From Casuarina equisetifolia (taxonomy: Eukaryota; Streptophyta; Magnoliopsida; Fagales; Casuarinaceae), in assembly GCA_028551475.1 (NCBI GenBank), contig CM052361.1, forward strand, positions 20,845,491 through 20,909,490: DNA of 64,000 nt, given 5' to 3'. Within the stretch, counting starts at the first letter, position 1; each line of letters starts with the position of its first letter. This document shows, piece by piece, positions 46,644-58,205 of the stretch. The notes below the pieces were generated by a model. It did not search any database and had not been told where the DNA came from. It saw nothing but the letters and a program-made list of their open reading frames with translations. The position numbers and the translations under genes are program-made.

Positions 46644-47879
46644 GGTTTCAATGCTGCACTTCCAGGCAAAGTCTCCACTTACGCATGTAAAAGGTAGTTC
46701 TGAGAAGCTTAGTTTATTCTAAGGGATGGGGATCAAGTTCGCCAGTAGTCTGCCACATGTCCTCCACGGCTCCTACTTACCGGCTTGGCTGTGACCGAAC
46801 GCTGGTCCATGCCCAAGTGCCCAAACAACTCTGTGACTGTTCCAAAAGCTGCTTCCCTCGGTTTATCAAATAGGGTGGCTAATCCTGCCTCTACGTGATG
46901 AATGTGATCAATGACTTCAAAATTTATAATTGAAAATTCGGATGGGTAGGTGAACTTTGAAAATGAGAATAACTTAGCCCAACGCTCATATTTAAGGTCA
47001 GTCAACTTCGGATTTTAACAAAAATTCAATTTGATACCCAACAAAAGTCTGTTTGACTTTTGAAGACCAATTAACCTTTTCCTAGATTAGGACGGATTGT
47101 GACTCTTGATTTTTTAAATTTTCAGAAGAAAAATTAACAAATTTGATTCACCAAACCTCAATTTACTCATAATAGTATTAGCATTGCAGCTGGGTGGCAC
47201 TTAGGGGATTAATAAAGCAACACCTTACTTCCCAAATAAATTCCTTAAAATTCTTTCTCCCATTTTCATCCTAAGAAAAAAAAATGTTAAAAAATTTATC
47301 CATAAAAAACCTAAATACTAAAAACTTTTGTAAAGATTTACTTTGATTTAAAAAAATTAAATTTAGTAGACAATAGAAGTTTGTTTGACTTTTGAAAATT
47401 AGTTAATCTTTTATTAGATTATGACAGATTGTGACTCTTAATTTTTTAATTGTACTAGTAAATTTTAATAAGAAAAACTAACGAATTTGATTAATGTAAC
47501 CTAATATTAATTTACGCATAAAAGTCCTAAGTGGCACCTTCCTTCTTAAATAAAGTCCTTAAAGTTTCCTCTCCCACCCCACCCTAAAAAAAAAAGTTAA
47601 AAAAAAAATTTTACCCATAAAAAAACCTAAATACTAAGAACTTATGTAAATATTTACTTTGACTTAATCAATCGATACAATTTTTTTCAAAAAAAAAAAT
47701 CATATAATCGCAGTAGGTCGTAGATTCTTGACAAGAAACCAATTACAAGAAAATCAACGGCACGTAATAAATATGGAAATGGGCAAAAGCGAATCAGTAA
47801 TTTCACAACGTTGTTGGGCTGAAAAAATATTTTCAAGCCCGTCAAAAGCCCGGCCCACTTACGGCCCCGAATACTCTCG
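46644..47879. other. Intergenic region between divergent genes
   Basis: Separates the dioxygenase (minus) from PHF5A (plus), so it should hold both promoters. A minus ORF at 47005-46733 (90 codons) has no family text. The stretch 47030-47670 is a tandem duplication. PHF5A transcription probably begins near 47900. Confidence 0.5.
47030..47670. repeat. ~320-bp imperfect tandem duplication
   Basis: Two units share GTTTGACTTTTGAA, AGATTA-GACGGATTGTGACTCT, AAATAAA-TCCTTAAA and AAAAACCTAAATACTAA. The second unit starts near 47365. It is AT-rich and not coding, lying just upstream of the PHF5A leader. Confidence 0.8.
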
Positions 47880-47999
47880 ATGGTTCTTACATTTTCCTCA
47901 TTTCGTTTTCTTAACTCTCCTCGCATCTCCGTCGTCGCTTACCAGGAGGAGCAGAGCAGCGTTCTTTACTCCGGCGCACGTCAGAGCCTCTTGCTGCAG
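47880..47999 (+). promoter_or_regulatory. Probable 5'UTR exon of PHF5A
   Basis: A GC-richer stretch ends CTTGCTGCAG followed by a GTTAGTTC donor at 48000. The next good acceptor that leads to the PHF5A ATG is CTATCCAG at 50071. A leader intron of about 2.07 kb is inferred; the true start of transcription is not visible. Confidence 0.5.
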
Positions 48000-50096
48000 G
48001 TTAGTTCTTGTATCATCACGTGCTCTTTCTGTTTCTGTTCCAGGCTTTATTACTTTGATTGTTTCTCTTGAATGTTCTTTTTGGGTAAACTAGGATTTTG
48101 GGGGGTTTAACAACGAAAACCCCAGAAACTCTAAAATGTGTCTCTTGGGGTAGGGGTTAAGGTTTATAGATTTTTTCGCGTGTGGTTTGCATATGGTATT
48201 ATGGGTTTTTAGGCGGAGGAATGGCATACAGTGAGTAGCAAATGTTTGATGGAGTGCTGGAGAGAATTTGCGGGCTGAAATATGGTTCTGCTCTGTTTAT
48301 TCTGTTATAGAAGTGAAGGTATTGGACTGATTTTTTTGAGCGTTTCCGGGGAATTAAGGTAAGAAGCTGATGCGGAAAGATTGGGGGGTTTGATTGGAGC
48401 TCTAAACGAGATAGATTTTTGGGTTTCCATGAACTCTAATAAGCTATTGGATGTCGGCTCATGCGTAAATGGCCTGCATGTTGGGGTTCGTGTATTATCA
48501 AAGTGGGCTGCTTGTCTTGTCACTGACTCTAATTGATAATTTCATGGACTTTGTTTCATGGGATGTGGATTTCTGTGTGATGTAGAGTGATGATGTGCTA
48601 ATGATTTGACTAATGTTTTTGATGACTGTAAAAATGATTGTTTGGTTATATGCCGCAAAAAATTACGAGCTGTTACCAATGGATCAAACTTTGAGTGTCT
48701 TTCAATTTTACATGTTGCTTGGAACCTAAGGACCTGGAATTTTGTGTTTTGCCCTTGGAGTATGTTAAATAAGAAAAATATCATGAAAATCAAGAAGAAT
48801 AATCTATCCCTTTGTATTTCGCATGAGGTTCGGATTCGGATGTTGGACTGAGATGATTGATTTAATTACTTGCTGCTTTAGTTTGATCATAGGTCTACCT
48901 TTAGTTTGGTGGGGCGTGGAAAAAAAAGTTTTTGTCTGGTTTTGTACTTAGTTGTATAAGGAAACATATTGGACTAGTTTCTTTTCTTCCCAGTTTGGTT
49001 TGACAGCCCACATACTTTGGAAGTGCAATGCTTGGTACATACTGTGAAGAGGGTTTTCTGGACCATTCTTGAATTTGATTGGATAAATTCATTATATAAA
49101 TACGAACATTAGCCTACTTGTAACTCATAATTAAATTTGTGCATCATGGACGAATTTGTGAAATTCTTTACTATGGCGGCATACTGTTGTTTTTTCACTG
49201 TACTTGTTGCCATCAAAAGTCACTTGTGAGAAAATAAGTTGAGATCCCCTTGCCCGACTTTAATCTGCCATTTTCTTTTGTGTTTCATTTATGGATGCTG
49301 CAGTGGCATTCTAAGGGAACAGGATATTTGCTTAACTATATTTGAATGCGGACCATATGACTAATTTTAGTGTTCACTTATGCAGATATATTTTCTATGG
49401 GTGAAAATCTTAGTGCACTTAGTCATGCCGCAGTTGTCCAAAGCAATGAGAAGGGAAAGTGGAACTTAAGAAAAATGGAAGAAATATATCAGAGTCCTAA
49501 CATATGGCTTTTTCTATTGCTTGCAATCCATATTGTTCATTTTGAACAAATAATAAAGAAAGGATCCAGAGTTAGTTTGACTGACTTTTGACAGACTTGC
49601 AGTATGGCTCTGGAGAAGAGCCTTAGTTTGACTGACTTTTGCTATTCTAAGTCTGTTTCGAATTTCATTGGACTGTCGTGACATCTGGTTGTTCTTTTAC
49701 CCACAAAATTTTCCTAACAAATGTTATTTGGATGGGATGATTGTTGAGAGAATATTAATTGTTACATTGAGTCCTCTGTCAGCTGTTGTTGTTGCTGTCA
49801 GCTAGTCCTCGCTGTTGCTGTTGTTTGATGTGTTTCTTGTGCCACACAGTATTTTGCTTTGCATAGTTTTTGTACTCTGAAGGACGTGATTGGTACTATT
49901 ACTAGAGCACGTTGAAATGCCTGTGAAAAATTTAAACCTTACCATGTTTCTACCCCCCACTTTTTTTTTCAATAAATAAATCTGAGCTTGAGCTTTTCTG
50001 TTTTCCAATTCTATTCTGTTTACGTATCACATGCTTGGGTCTTTAAATGCTTTTTACTGACATCTATCCAGGAACTAAGTGCTTGTTGTAGAAAGC

Positions 50097-50429
50097 ATGG
50101 CTAAGCATCATCCAGATTTGATTATGTGCCGGAAGCAGCCAGGGATTGCCATTGGACGACTTTGTGAGAAATGTGATGGGAAATGTGTAATCTGTGATTC
50201 CTATGTGCGCCCTTGCACACTTGTGCGAGTTTGTGACGAATGCAACTATGGATCCTTCCAGGGGCGGTGTGTCATCTGTGGAGGAGTGGGTATTTCTGAT
50301 GCCTACTATTGCAAAGAGTGTACACAGCAGGAGAAAGACAGGGATGGATGTCCAAAAATTGTTAATCTAGGGAGTGCCAAAACAGATCTATTTTATGAAC
50401 GTAAGAAATATGGTTTTAAGAAAAGATGA
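50097..50429 (+). CDS. PHF5A: PHD finger-like protein 5A (SF3b splicing factor subunit)
   Basis: A single coding exon of 110 residues, the family's exact length. It starts [20 protein letters not shown] and carries the five CxxC pairs (CEKC, CVIC, CDEC, CVIC, CKEC) that bind three zincs, ending [15 protein letters not shown]5A (yeast Rds3) is a core subunit of SF3b in the U2 snRNP and helps recognise the intron branch adenosine. The exon begins at 50072, 25 bases before the ATG, after an acceptor, so the upstream leader is spliced. The protein is among the most conserved in eukaryotes and this copy is intact. Confidence 0.98.
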   Translation: MAKHHPDLIMCRKQPGIAIGRLCEKCDGKCVICDSYVRPCTLVRVCDECNYGSFQGRCVICGGVGISDAYYCKECTQQEKDRDGCPKIVNLGSAKTDLFYERKKYGFKKR

Positions 50430-52212
50430 TGACCATCGAATAGACATTTTTCTGGTGCTTTAAAACAGCATTTTCTATTTGAGACGATGTATCTTGATAT
50501 GTTGGAAGAGTTAGATGATAAGCATAGTATATACACATATGCCGTGCTTTGGAACTGCTGTTATGTACTCGAACACTGATGCAAGTTGACAGATTTTGAA
50601 ATGATGGAACTCTATTGAGGTATTACGTTTAAACCATAGACTGTTCGAGTTTATGTTCTCTGAATTCTTCTGCTCCCATTCTGACCTTGCTGTCACTTGG
50701 ACCACCATAATTGTGTCCTTGTGAGTTTATGGGCTGCATTATTTCACTATGCATACTTGGCGATGTCGAAATTGGTCTTCCAGCTTAGCTTGAAATCTCG
50801 TTTATAGCTACTCTCCTATTTTGTCATTATTTTGCCTTATTTATCTTCTTCTTTCATTGTAAAGGAGCGGCGCGTTCAATTTTTATTCCACTTATTCAAC
50901 AATTGAAGAGTGGTTCTTCATTTCTAGATTAAGTACTTCGTTTGTGCTTTCCAAGCATTTTCAGACCTTCATTTTCTACCAAGCTTAATTTTCTTCCTGA
51001 TCTGGATGCCTCTGTTGACTTATAAGGACGGGTGGGTGTTCCGCTACTACCTATTGGTTCATCCCCTTCATCGATGCAGTCTTTATTGACTGAAAGTGAA
51101 AGAGCCGACTCAATTATGTTTAGCTCAGAAGAATCCTGGCTTGAATCACATGGACATGATCCGCCCGTTTTAGAATATTTGTCCCTTGATACCTTAGATG
51201 GTCTGCTTAGTGGATCTGGTGGCTATTTGTTAATTATCTGCTGCGTGGTCATGTTTGTGGGAATTTGCTGTGAAGTCCGTGGTACCGTAAACTAATGGAA
51301 GTTAGGTCTTAGTGGCACAACCATCTCGGCCACCATTGTTGTCCTATGTGGTTGCCTTGTTTTAGAAGGTTCAAAACTTAATTTAAAAACTAATTTAAGA
51401 GTTGAAGTAATAATTTTATTATTTAAATTTTATTTCAAGAATATTATTTTTTAATATAAAGTTCTTGTCATGTACACATTGATACGCCAAGTGTTATTGA
51501 GTTTAAAGTTAATTCAAAAATTAGTTTAAAAATTAAAAGGATAATTTTTTTTTATTTAAACTTCATTTTAAAAATTTTATTTTTTTGATGTAGGGTTCTC
51601 ATCTTACCTACACTGTGCCTGTCCAAAATTGGGAATTTAGTGTTTGTCTGTTGGTGAATGGAAAGCCACAAAAAAGCCATGACAGTATATCAGACAATCA
51701 GCGATCTCGTTTTTGTTGACTCTTAACAAAATAAGGACAATCAGAGACCTTCATGTTCAAGTAGTTCTCGAGTGGTAATTCATCAACGAACCAAATCAGA
51801 TTCTGTACACTTTGACAGAAAATAAGACTGCGTGCTTCCGTTTTGACGATTTAGCAGTGTTGTGGCCCCATCATGCTACTCCGGTCAGTGCCATGACGTT
51901 CGAGCTTGTGCTCTAGTGGCAGCACTGTATTGTCGTAGTGCATCCAGCGTTGACCTCGGGATGATTTGCCTTCACCAGATGTAAACTTTCATCATCATGG
52001 GGCACGAGACGGTTCGCTCTCAACCCATCCACATGCTTCTTGGTTCAGCCTCTAGTGGAAGACATGTCAGGGCTGAAAGATGCCTTTGAGCACTGTCGTA
52101 AGGAACAGTGTGCTTAGGTCGGCAAAAGAATGGAAGGCAGAGATTTGAGCAAGTGTCGGCTGTCCTTGGAGGGTTCTGCCTGCCCTGCCTGTTTAGCACA
52201 GCGGTGACACGC
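50430..52212. other. 3' flank of PHF5A and intergenic DNA
   Basis: Contains PHF5A 3'UTR, then a plus-strand ORF at 51032-51295 (87 codons, serine-rich then a hydrophobic YLLIICCVVMFVGICC end). I do not recognise it and see no splicing partner. A tandem duplication lies at 51366-51612. Nothing else is supported. Confidence 0.4.
51366..51612. repeat. ~135-bp imperfect tandem duplication
   Basis: Two AT-rich units share TTAATT-AAAA-TAATTTAA, TTTATTATTTAAA-TT-ATTTCAA and a TTTTT-ATGTAGGGTTCTCAT / TTAATATAAAGTTCTTGTCAT end. Confidence 0.65.
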
Positions 52213-53072
52213 GTTTTAAGTTAACTGATTTTGGGTAATGCCCCCATCATTCTACCGTGGTGTCGTTGTTCGGAAGTCTCTCCACTATCAGGTCGCTTTG
52301 GACTCCTGGATTAGTGCTTGTTAGTCCTAAAGCCACAAAAAAATTTGCTGTTTTTGTTTGTGGAGCAAAAAGAACTTCACCTCATCCGATCATTACTGTA
52401 AAGAAAGACCCTTCTTTGACCCAATTGCTCATTCGATCATCATGCTGGTACGATGAACGCAGTCTTTCCTAATCTCTTCAAAGTTTTAGTTTTGCCTGAT
52501 TCTATTTTGAGATTGTACAGACACTAAAGAGAACATCATATGCCCTTGAATTCAAACGATCAAGATTGCCCTAAACAAGCCTAAGTTTCTAAACTCTGCA
52601 TGCGCACTTGATGTCTTGTTGCCACAAAAATGGGATGATATCTTTAGTTTTCATCTTCGTACCAATCTATATTTAGTACCTATTTAAGATAGGCAGCCTC
52701 TGTTTTCAATTAAATGATTGAGAGTTTAAATGTTATCAACTGTCTTGCAAGTGTTCTTGCCTGGCCTAATATGCTATCCAGCATCGTTCTGTAAGCCAGC
52801 GAAAACAACGTTTAACATTTTATGTTTGCGGAGGGAATTAGTCCGAAGTTGTTAAAAGCTGTAACTACTGAATAGAACAAAACCTAAAACTGTTGTTACG
52901 TCAATTAAAAATAGGAAATCCGGATTGGTGGTCAACTTTGTTACATTCTTACCATTAATGATTGTTCATGTTGACTTGTACCAGGTGTAAAATTTTCCTG
53001 TACAAATAGTGGATGCGCATGAGAAATATTTCATATAGTTTCTGCAAGAGAGTAGGGCAGCGTAAGAGCGAG

Positions 53073-53873
53073 ATGGGTTTTCAGGCTCGACTGTGCATCT
53101 TCCTCCTGCTTACCTGCGCAGTAATGTGCCTAGGTCGTCAAACCCCTACAGGTATGTTCCTTCATCATTCCATAACAACGTTGGGCGGAACCTTCGCCGT
53201 ACGAAAGTGGGTGCACTTTATTGTATTCTATGAATAAAGCAATCGATTGCTGTTGCTTGCAATGAGCTTGCTAGCTGATATGAATTTCATGTTCCTTACA
53301 GAGACTGGGAAGGAATTCTTCATTAATGACTACGGAGGCCCTGGACCTAATCCTAAGCACCATCCTCCTCCAAGGCTACAATCTACTTCGCTTACAGGTA
53401 TGTTTATTAATGTTCTTGTGTCCATTTTAAATATGAACGCAATTAAGAGAAACTATATCTTATCGTATTCAAACTTAGTTTAAAGGAGTCTGGTACTACT
53501 ATGGACAGAGAGAAGCAACTTTTCTGGGGGACAGAACAAGATTTTATGTACAATATGTCTTTTATAACATGTATGTCTAGCTCTGTGCTGGCTTGTATTC
53601 GTAAAAACAAGTGGAATTTGTTTAACTTACAGGACAAAGGAAACAACGTATGAAATTGTGTAATAGCATGATCGTCCTTTTCTTTTTCTTTTTTAAACTT
53701 GGTTGCAGCCGTTAACCTTCAATTACTCCTCCTCGGAAAGATTAATACGAGAATATTGGATTAGTAACCAGATAATGTTGAACTCTGGGAATATGATATC
53801 GTGATTAACCACAAAATTTTGTTGTTATTTTGCAGGGGCGACAGACAAGTTTCTTCCTCCGAAAAGGGGTTAG
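53073..53873 (+). CDS. PSY: PSY-type sulfated peptide precursor A
   Basis: Three exons (53073-53151, 53302-53397, 53836-53873), GT-AG, all introns phase 1, give 70 residues. A signal peptide covers about residues 1-22 (hydrophobic IFLLLTCAVMCL). The core is NDYGGPGPNPKHHPPPR with Tyr37 after Asp, the context tyrosylprotein sulfotransferase needs. The spacing DY-x(5-6)-NPKH-x-P matches the PSY1 family and is close to the bacterial mimic RaxX. Mature PSY peptides are secreted, sulfated, prolyl-hydroxylated growth signals read by PSY receptors. The short C-terminal exon encodes LPPKRG. The promoter region matches that of gene C. Conservation of the core is seen; sulfation and activity are inferred. 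Confidence 0.85.
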
Positions 53874-55374
53874 CAGTGAAAGACTTAGCCATGAGATGAA
53901 GCTTTCCTTGTCAATTAAAGTGAACATGTACTTAAATAATTTGCACGACCCTTTGTACTTTAAGAAAGCTTGTGTTATGACCCTATAATATCATGTTCAC
54001 TGTGTTCTCCAATAAAATAAACATAAAGGTTCATATTCACTCGAATGCTTTTCCATTTTCTCTATGATCTCCATATCGCATACTTGTGTTTGTTTATGGT
54101 CATCATTGATTTACGATCTTTCACGCCAAAATCAGTTTGGATGTACCAAAGATTACACAGGACAACTATTGGTCTTCTTGTTTAGAAAAGCGACTTGTCA
54201 ATGGAGTGGGTCATATCACACGTGCAGGTAGAATCCTGTACTGGTGAGGATTGGATCACGTCCAAGGGGTAAGTGCCTCCATGGGAATAGAGTTAAATGC
54301 CTCAAGCGGATGTGTTCAAGATAAAGTCTAAAATGAATATACTCGAAGTTATGAGTGTTGGAAATCTTATAGTTAAAGAAGAATGATTTCTCTAGTTTTG
54401 AGTTAAAGAATCGTTCTTCCCTATAAAGAGAATTTTCTATTGAGAAGATAAAACTTTGAAGCATCTAGCGACAAAATGATGGGCTGAAAATGGATTGACA
54501 GTGGTGGTGGAAAGTAAAGAGGAGAGTAGAAGCACAAGGAAGAAGACATGTAGAGGAAGGGAAAATTGGCCAATCCCTCGTCCGATTGTTGGGTCACTTG
54601 GTCCTCTATATGCTCCATGACTATTTGCTTTTCGGTGCATCGCTAGTTCATTCTATATCTTTCCGAACATAGATTTAATATTAGTCCTCTCTCACTACAC
54701 GGGAAAGATTTTTCAGCTTAATTTTCGGCTGCTTCTTTGCGTACAATCTGTAATATTATTAGTTTATGCCCCAAATCTGTAAAGGAACACGATGAAAAGA
54801 CTATGCAACTTCCCGAAGTCAGCATGAAAGCGATGTAATACGTAATAAATCTGTATTGACTTTGATCTCACTTCCATAGTTGTTAGGTGACTTGTGTGGA
54901 TCTAGAACGGCACCATGTTTATCAAACAAGTAAATTAAAAAATGGAAGAGGAAACCCAATTTGGTATATTATCTTCCAATCAATCAAGAACAAAGTGCAC
55001 AAAGGTGATCAATGGACTTCATTGAGTAGAAGACTTGGTGGTGTTGCAGCATCAGTGCGTCACAACATCATGCATTGGACCCGAGAGAGCGAGACCCTGC
55101 ACTACGAAAAAACAATATGGAGAGCCGTGTGTTATCGCGAGACCATTCACTTTTGGGCAATGAGAGTGCAACCTTTTTGTAATGCAAAGGAATCTGATGT
55201 CTTTTCCAGGAAAGTAAGCGACGGCAACCCCGTTGACCAAAAATGGACGGTCGGGACGCACCGGAGGGCTTTTTATGCGTCGAACGTGGCACCCACTTTG
55301 GAAAACGTCAACTCCTATCTTGCAATCAGTGTGCGGAAAGTTTTGTTAAACCCAAATCATAGCGTTTTTGGTCG

Positions 55375-55382
55375 TATAAATA
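55375..55382 (+). promoter_or_regulatory. TATA box of peptide gene B
   Basis: TATAAATA lies 80 bases upstream of the B start codon. The duplicate D lacks exactly this part: 37 bases (equal to 55374-55410) are deleted. Confidence 0.8.
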
Positions 55383-55454
55383 GAGATGGGGCACTAGCCT
55401 TCTCGTGACCAGGACCCATCCGAAAGCCTTTGCCAGGAAGAGACAGCGAAAAAG

Positions 55455-56188
55455 ATGGCAAAAGGAGCTTGCCTGTGCTGGTGTCTCTTGTTTGCCTTCG
55501 CGATCATGTGTTCTGCTCGAAGCACTCCGTCACTTTCTGGTACGCTTGTTTCTCTGTCCTCCATGTTCACCTCTCAATCTCAGATGGACAGTGCGTCTGC
55601 AAAAATGTGAAGTTTACCTCCATAAAACATGCATGTAAAACTAAATCCATAATCTCATTATTGTAAGAAATTAGGATCTTTGAGACCTGGATTAATGATC
55701 CCATGTTGCGGTTTTTGCCAAAACCATACTGCATTCATGGTCGTTGGTTTTGGCTTTTTTTTTTTTTTTTTTTTTTTGTCTTCTCACTTTTCATAACATC
55801 ACGGGTCAAACTGTATCTATCCAAGAAAGCTAGCATCGTAAGCTGGGATGTGGTGTGGTATCGTGTTTTGTGAACATGGTCGCATACATGTCGGTTTCCT
55901 ATTACTAATTCATTGTAGTATTTGCTTAAAGACAACCTTGTTCGTATTCCAAGACAGACCGACTACTTTGTAATGCTGATTTAGCTTCTTTAATATAGTT
56001 ATATCAGAGAAATAGACAGGGCTATCTTAACTGATATGTGGTAATATGTTACAGAGAAGGAACTGTCATCAACCACTGGAAGGTCTCTGAATGTGAAAGT
56101 TGACGACTACGGGGACACATCAGCCAACCGCAGCCACAATCCATCTAAAGATAAGGTTGGCGGTGGAAACAGTGGCCGGAAAGGATGA
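55455..56188 (+). CDS. PSY: PSY-type sulfated peptide precursor B
   Basis: Two exons (55455-55539, 56055-56188), GT-AG, phase-1 intron, give 72 residues. The signal peptide is hydrophobic (LCWCLLFAFAIMC) and likely cut near SARS. The core VDDYGDTSANRSHNP is very near the PSY consensus DYGD-x-SAN-x-x-H-x-P, with Tyr47 after two Asp residues for sulfation. The tail is basic and Gly-rich (KVGGGNSGRKG), as in many PSY precursors. It is the most canonical PSY in the array and differs clearly from A and C, so A and B diverged before the tandem duplication. A TATA box sits at 55375. The name PSY here means plant peptide containing sulfated tyrosine, not phytoene synthase. Confidence 0.9.
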
Positions 56189-56459
56189 AATATTCCTTTG
56201 CAGCCTAAACGTGTGCTTGTTTCGTAGATAATGTTTGTATTATTAATTCTGTACTGTATGAGAGTTGAGTTTTGAAAGAGAGAGAATCAAACATCTATTT
56301 TATGATATGTCGTGATCATTGTTGGATTAGGGTTAAAGTTAGTTTAACTTTCAAATCTATTTTATGATATATTTCTTGTGCAAATTGTGAAGTAAAAGTT
56401 CCTTGATTTTTCACTCATTTTCCTCAGCTAAAGATAGCTAAAGTTTTCACTGCTGTAAG

Positions 56460-57180
56460 TTTATTACTTGTTCTTTCAAGAAAAAGAAAAAAGATTCAGT
56501 TATAATACAACATTTAGGCCTAATTTGGTACAAAACAAAGCGAAGAATCACATATTCTTTTGATGTAAACTTGGTTAGGGTTTTCTGTCCAATACCCTAA
56601 ATTAATCTTTCTTGAAACCCAACTATTTCTAGCTTAAATGAGAGATAATATATGATGAGAGTGTAGATCGGTGTCTGATACAACAATATTATAGAAAAAA
56701 CTTCGAGATTTCACCATGATATCTCCTCTCCTGAAGAACTGCTGCCTTTCTCTGATTCTCCTTCTCCCATGCACAACCTTGATTTCTCCCATTAAACTTT
56801 GAAACCCTGACCGAAGGCTGCAAACTAGTCGTTGATTGCAGCGATAGGGTTTTACCATTCTGGGCAAAACCTATGCCTTCCGTGTGAATGCACAAAGTAG
56901 GAACGCTGCTTGTTTTAGCCACTTAGCCCTCTTTTTGGACACGATGTCATTTGCCTTCTTGCATTTATGTACCCACTTATCATGTTTTGATCAGGTAAAA
57001 ATCTGATGCGCAGAAGGTTTATTATGTTGGCTTTTCTTGTGTTTTCTATGTTGAGCTTTGTCGTTTTAGGCTACAACTTTTGATTGTCGTTTGATGTTAT
57101 GTATGACATGTTTTGATTTTGTAAAAGAACAAGTCCCTCATATTTGAGCACATATTAGCGGACCTCGATATCATGCCTTA
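56460..57180. repeat. Direct repeat pair, copy 1 (partner 57370-58040)
   Basis: Matches 57370-58040 in order: TATATGATGAGAGTGTA, ATATCTC-TCT-CTTGAA, TAGCCCTC-TTTTGGACAC and AAGAACAAGTCC. Copy 2 has a 15-A run near 57738 and small indels. Read on the minus strand both give a chance-like or worn frame; a lost exon with a chloroplast-transit-like N terminus in copy 1 (MAKTSSVPTL...) is possible. Confidence 0.8.
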
Positions 57181-58084
57181 GAAGAAGATTCTTACAACCA
57201 ACAAACTGTGTAACTAAAGATCAACATAGGCCATACATTACAATAAATGGTTCTTGAAGGGAATAGAGTAGAGTTGATTATTAGTATATACATATTCAAT
57301 ACAGAGTAATTTAATTCAAGATTCCTTGAATTGATACCCAGTCTTTTTAGCTTAACACTTAATTAATTTATCACTTGTTCTCACCAGAAACTAACCTATA
57401 GGAACCATAACATTTATGCCTGATTCAACACCAAACTGAGTTAAGATTCTTTTTTCTATTTTTTTTTAAAGATGTAAACTTGATGAAGGTTTTCTGTCCA
57501 AAACCTTAAAACAATCTTTCAAAAACCTTAACTCTTTCTCATTCAAATCAAACACAATATATGATGAGAGTGTAAGTGGGTGTGTAGTACTATGATATTA
57601 TATAATAAGCTTTTAAAAATAAAAGAGTGATAGTATTTTGATTTCCCCGTTATATCTCTTCTATCTTGAAAACCGATACCTTTTTTTGATTCTCTTATCC
57701 CAGATGTAGCCTTGATTTCTTCCCGTAGGTAATGATTAAAAAAAAAAAAAAAAGGACCAAAAGCCACGAATGGCGAAACCGAGGCCCTACGCGAGTGTGC
57801 AGAGAGGAAAACTTCTTCTTCTAGCCATTTAGCCCTCCTTTTGGACACAATGTTGTTTGCTTTCTTGGTTCGAACTACCAACACAAGTCTCTTGCGTTTT
57901 GATTAGGTACTGGGTTTTATTGCGTTTTCAGTGATGATTATTGCTTTATGAATGTCGTGTTTTAATTCTGCAGAAAGAACAAGTCCTCCATATTTGAGTG
58001 CATACTAGCAAACCTTCATATAATGCCTTAAAATAACCTTCCTCCAACTACTTAACTATGTGACTAAAGATTTGCGTAGGACTT

Positions 58085-58205
58085 TAGAGGAGGTTCTTGG
58101 CTTAGTGGTGTACTTTAAGCCAAATTTTGACCGACAATTTCATCAGTCACGAGTTTGAATTCTCTTTCCTTCTCCAGGTGTGCATATAAAAAAAAAATTT
58201 AATGT
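58085..58205 (+). mobile_element. Possible tRNA-derived SINE fragment
   Basis: An A-box-like TGGCTTAGTGG is followed about 50 bases later by a B-box-like GAGTTTGAATTCTC, then a TC-rich tail and an A-run near 58193. The tRNA-like head and A-rich end fit plant SINEs. No target duplication was found. Confidence 0.35.

Larger units (their letters stand above)
52213..56300. repeat. Tandem segmental duplication of the peptide locus, unit 1
   Basis: Contains peptide genes A and B in plus orientation. Its parts align in order with 59070-62400, which contains C and D. Matches include upstream text (ACTGATTTTGGGTAA), promoter, exons, introns and 3'UTR (GAAAGCTTGTGTTATGA). The unit offset is about 6.5 kb. 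Confidence 0.85.

Noticed and set aside
51032-51295. 87-codon ORF with a hydrophobic end, considered as a further secreted-peptide gene
   Set aside because: The hydrophobic part is at the C terminus, there is no DY core, and it does not match the peptide genes.
54887-55408. 173-codon plus-strand ORF
   Set aside because: It overlaps the TATA box and leader of peptide gene B, and the homologous stretch before D does not keep the frame. Treated as promoter sequence open by chance.
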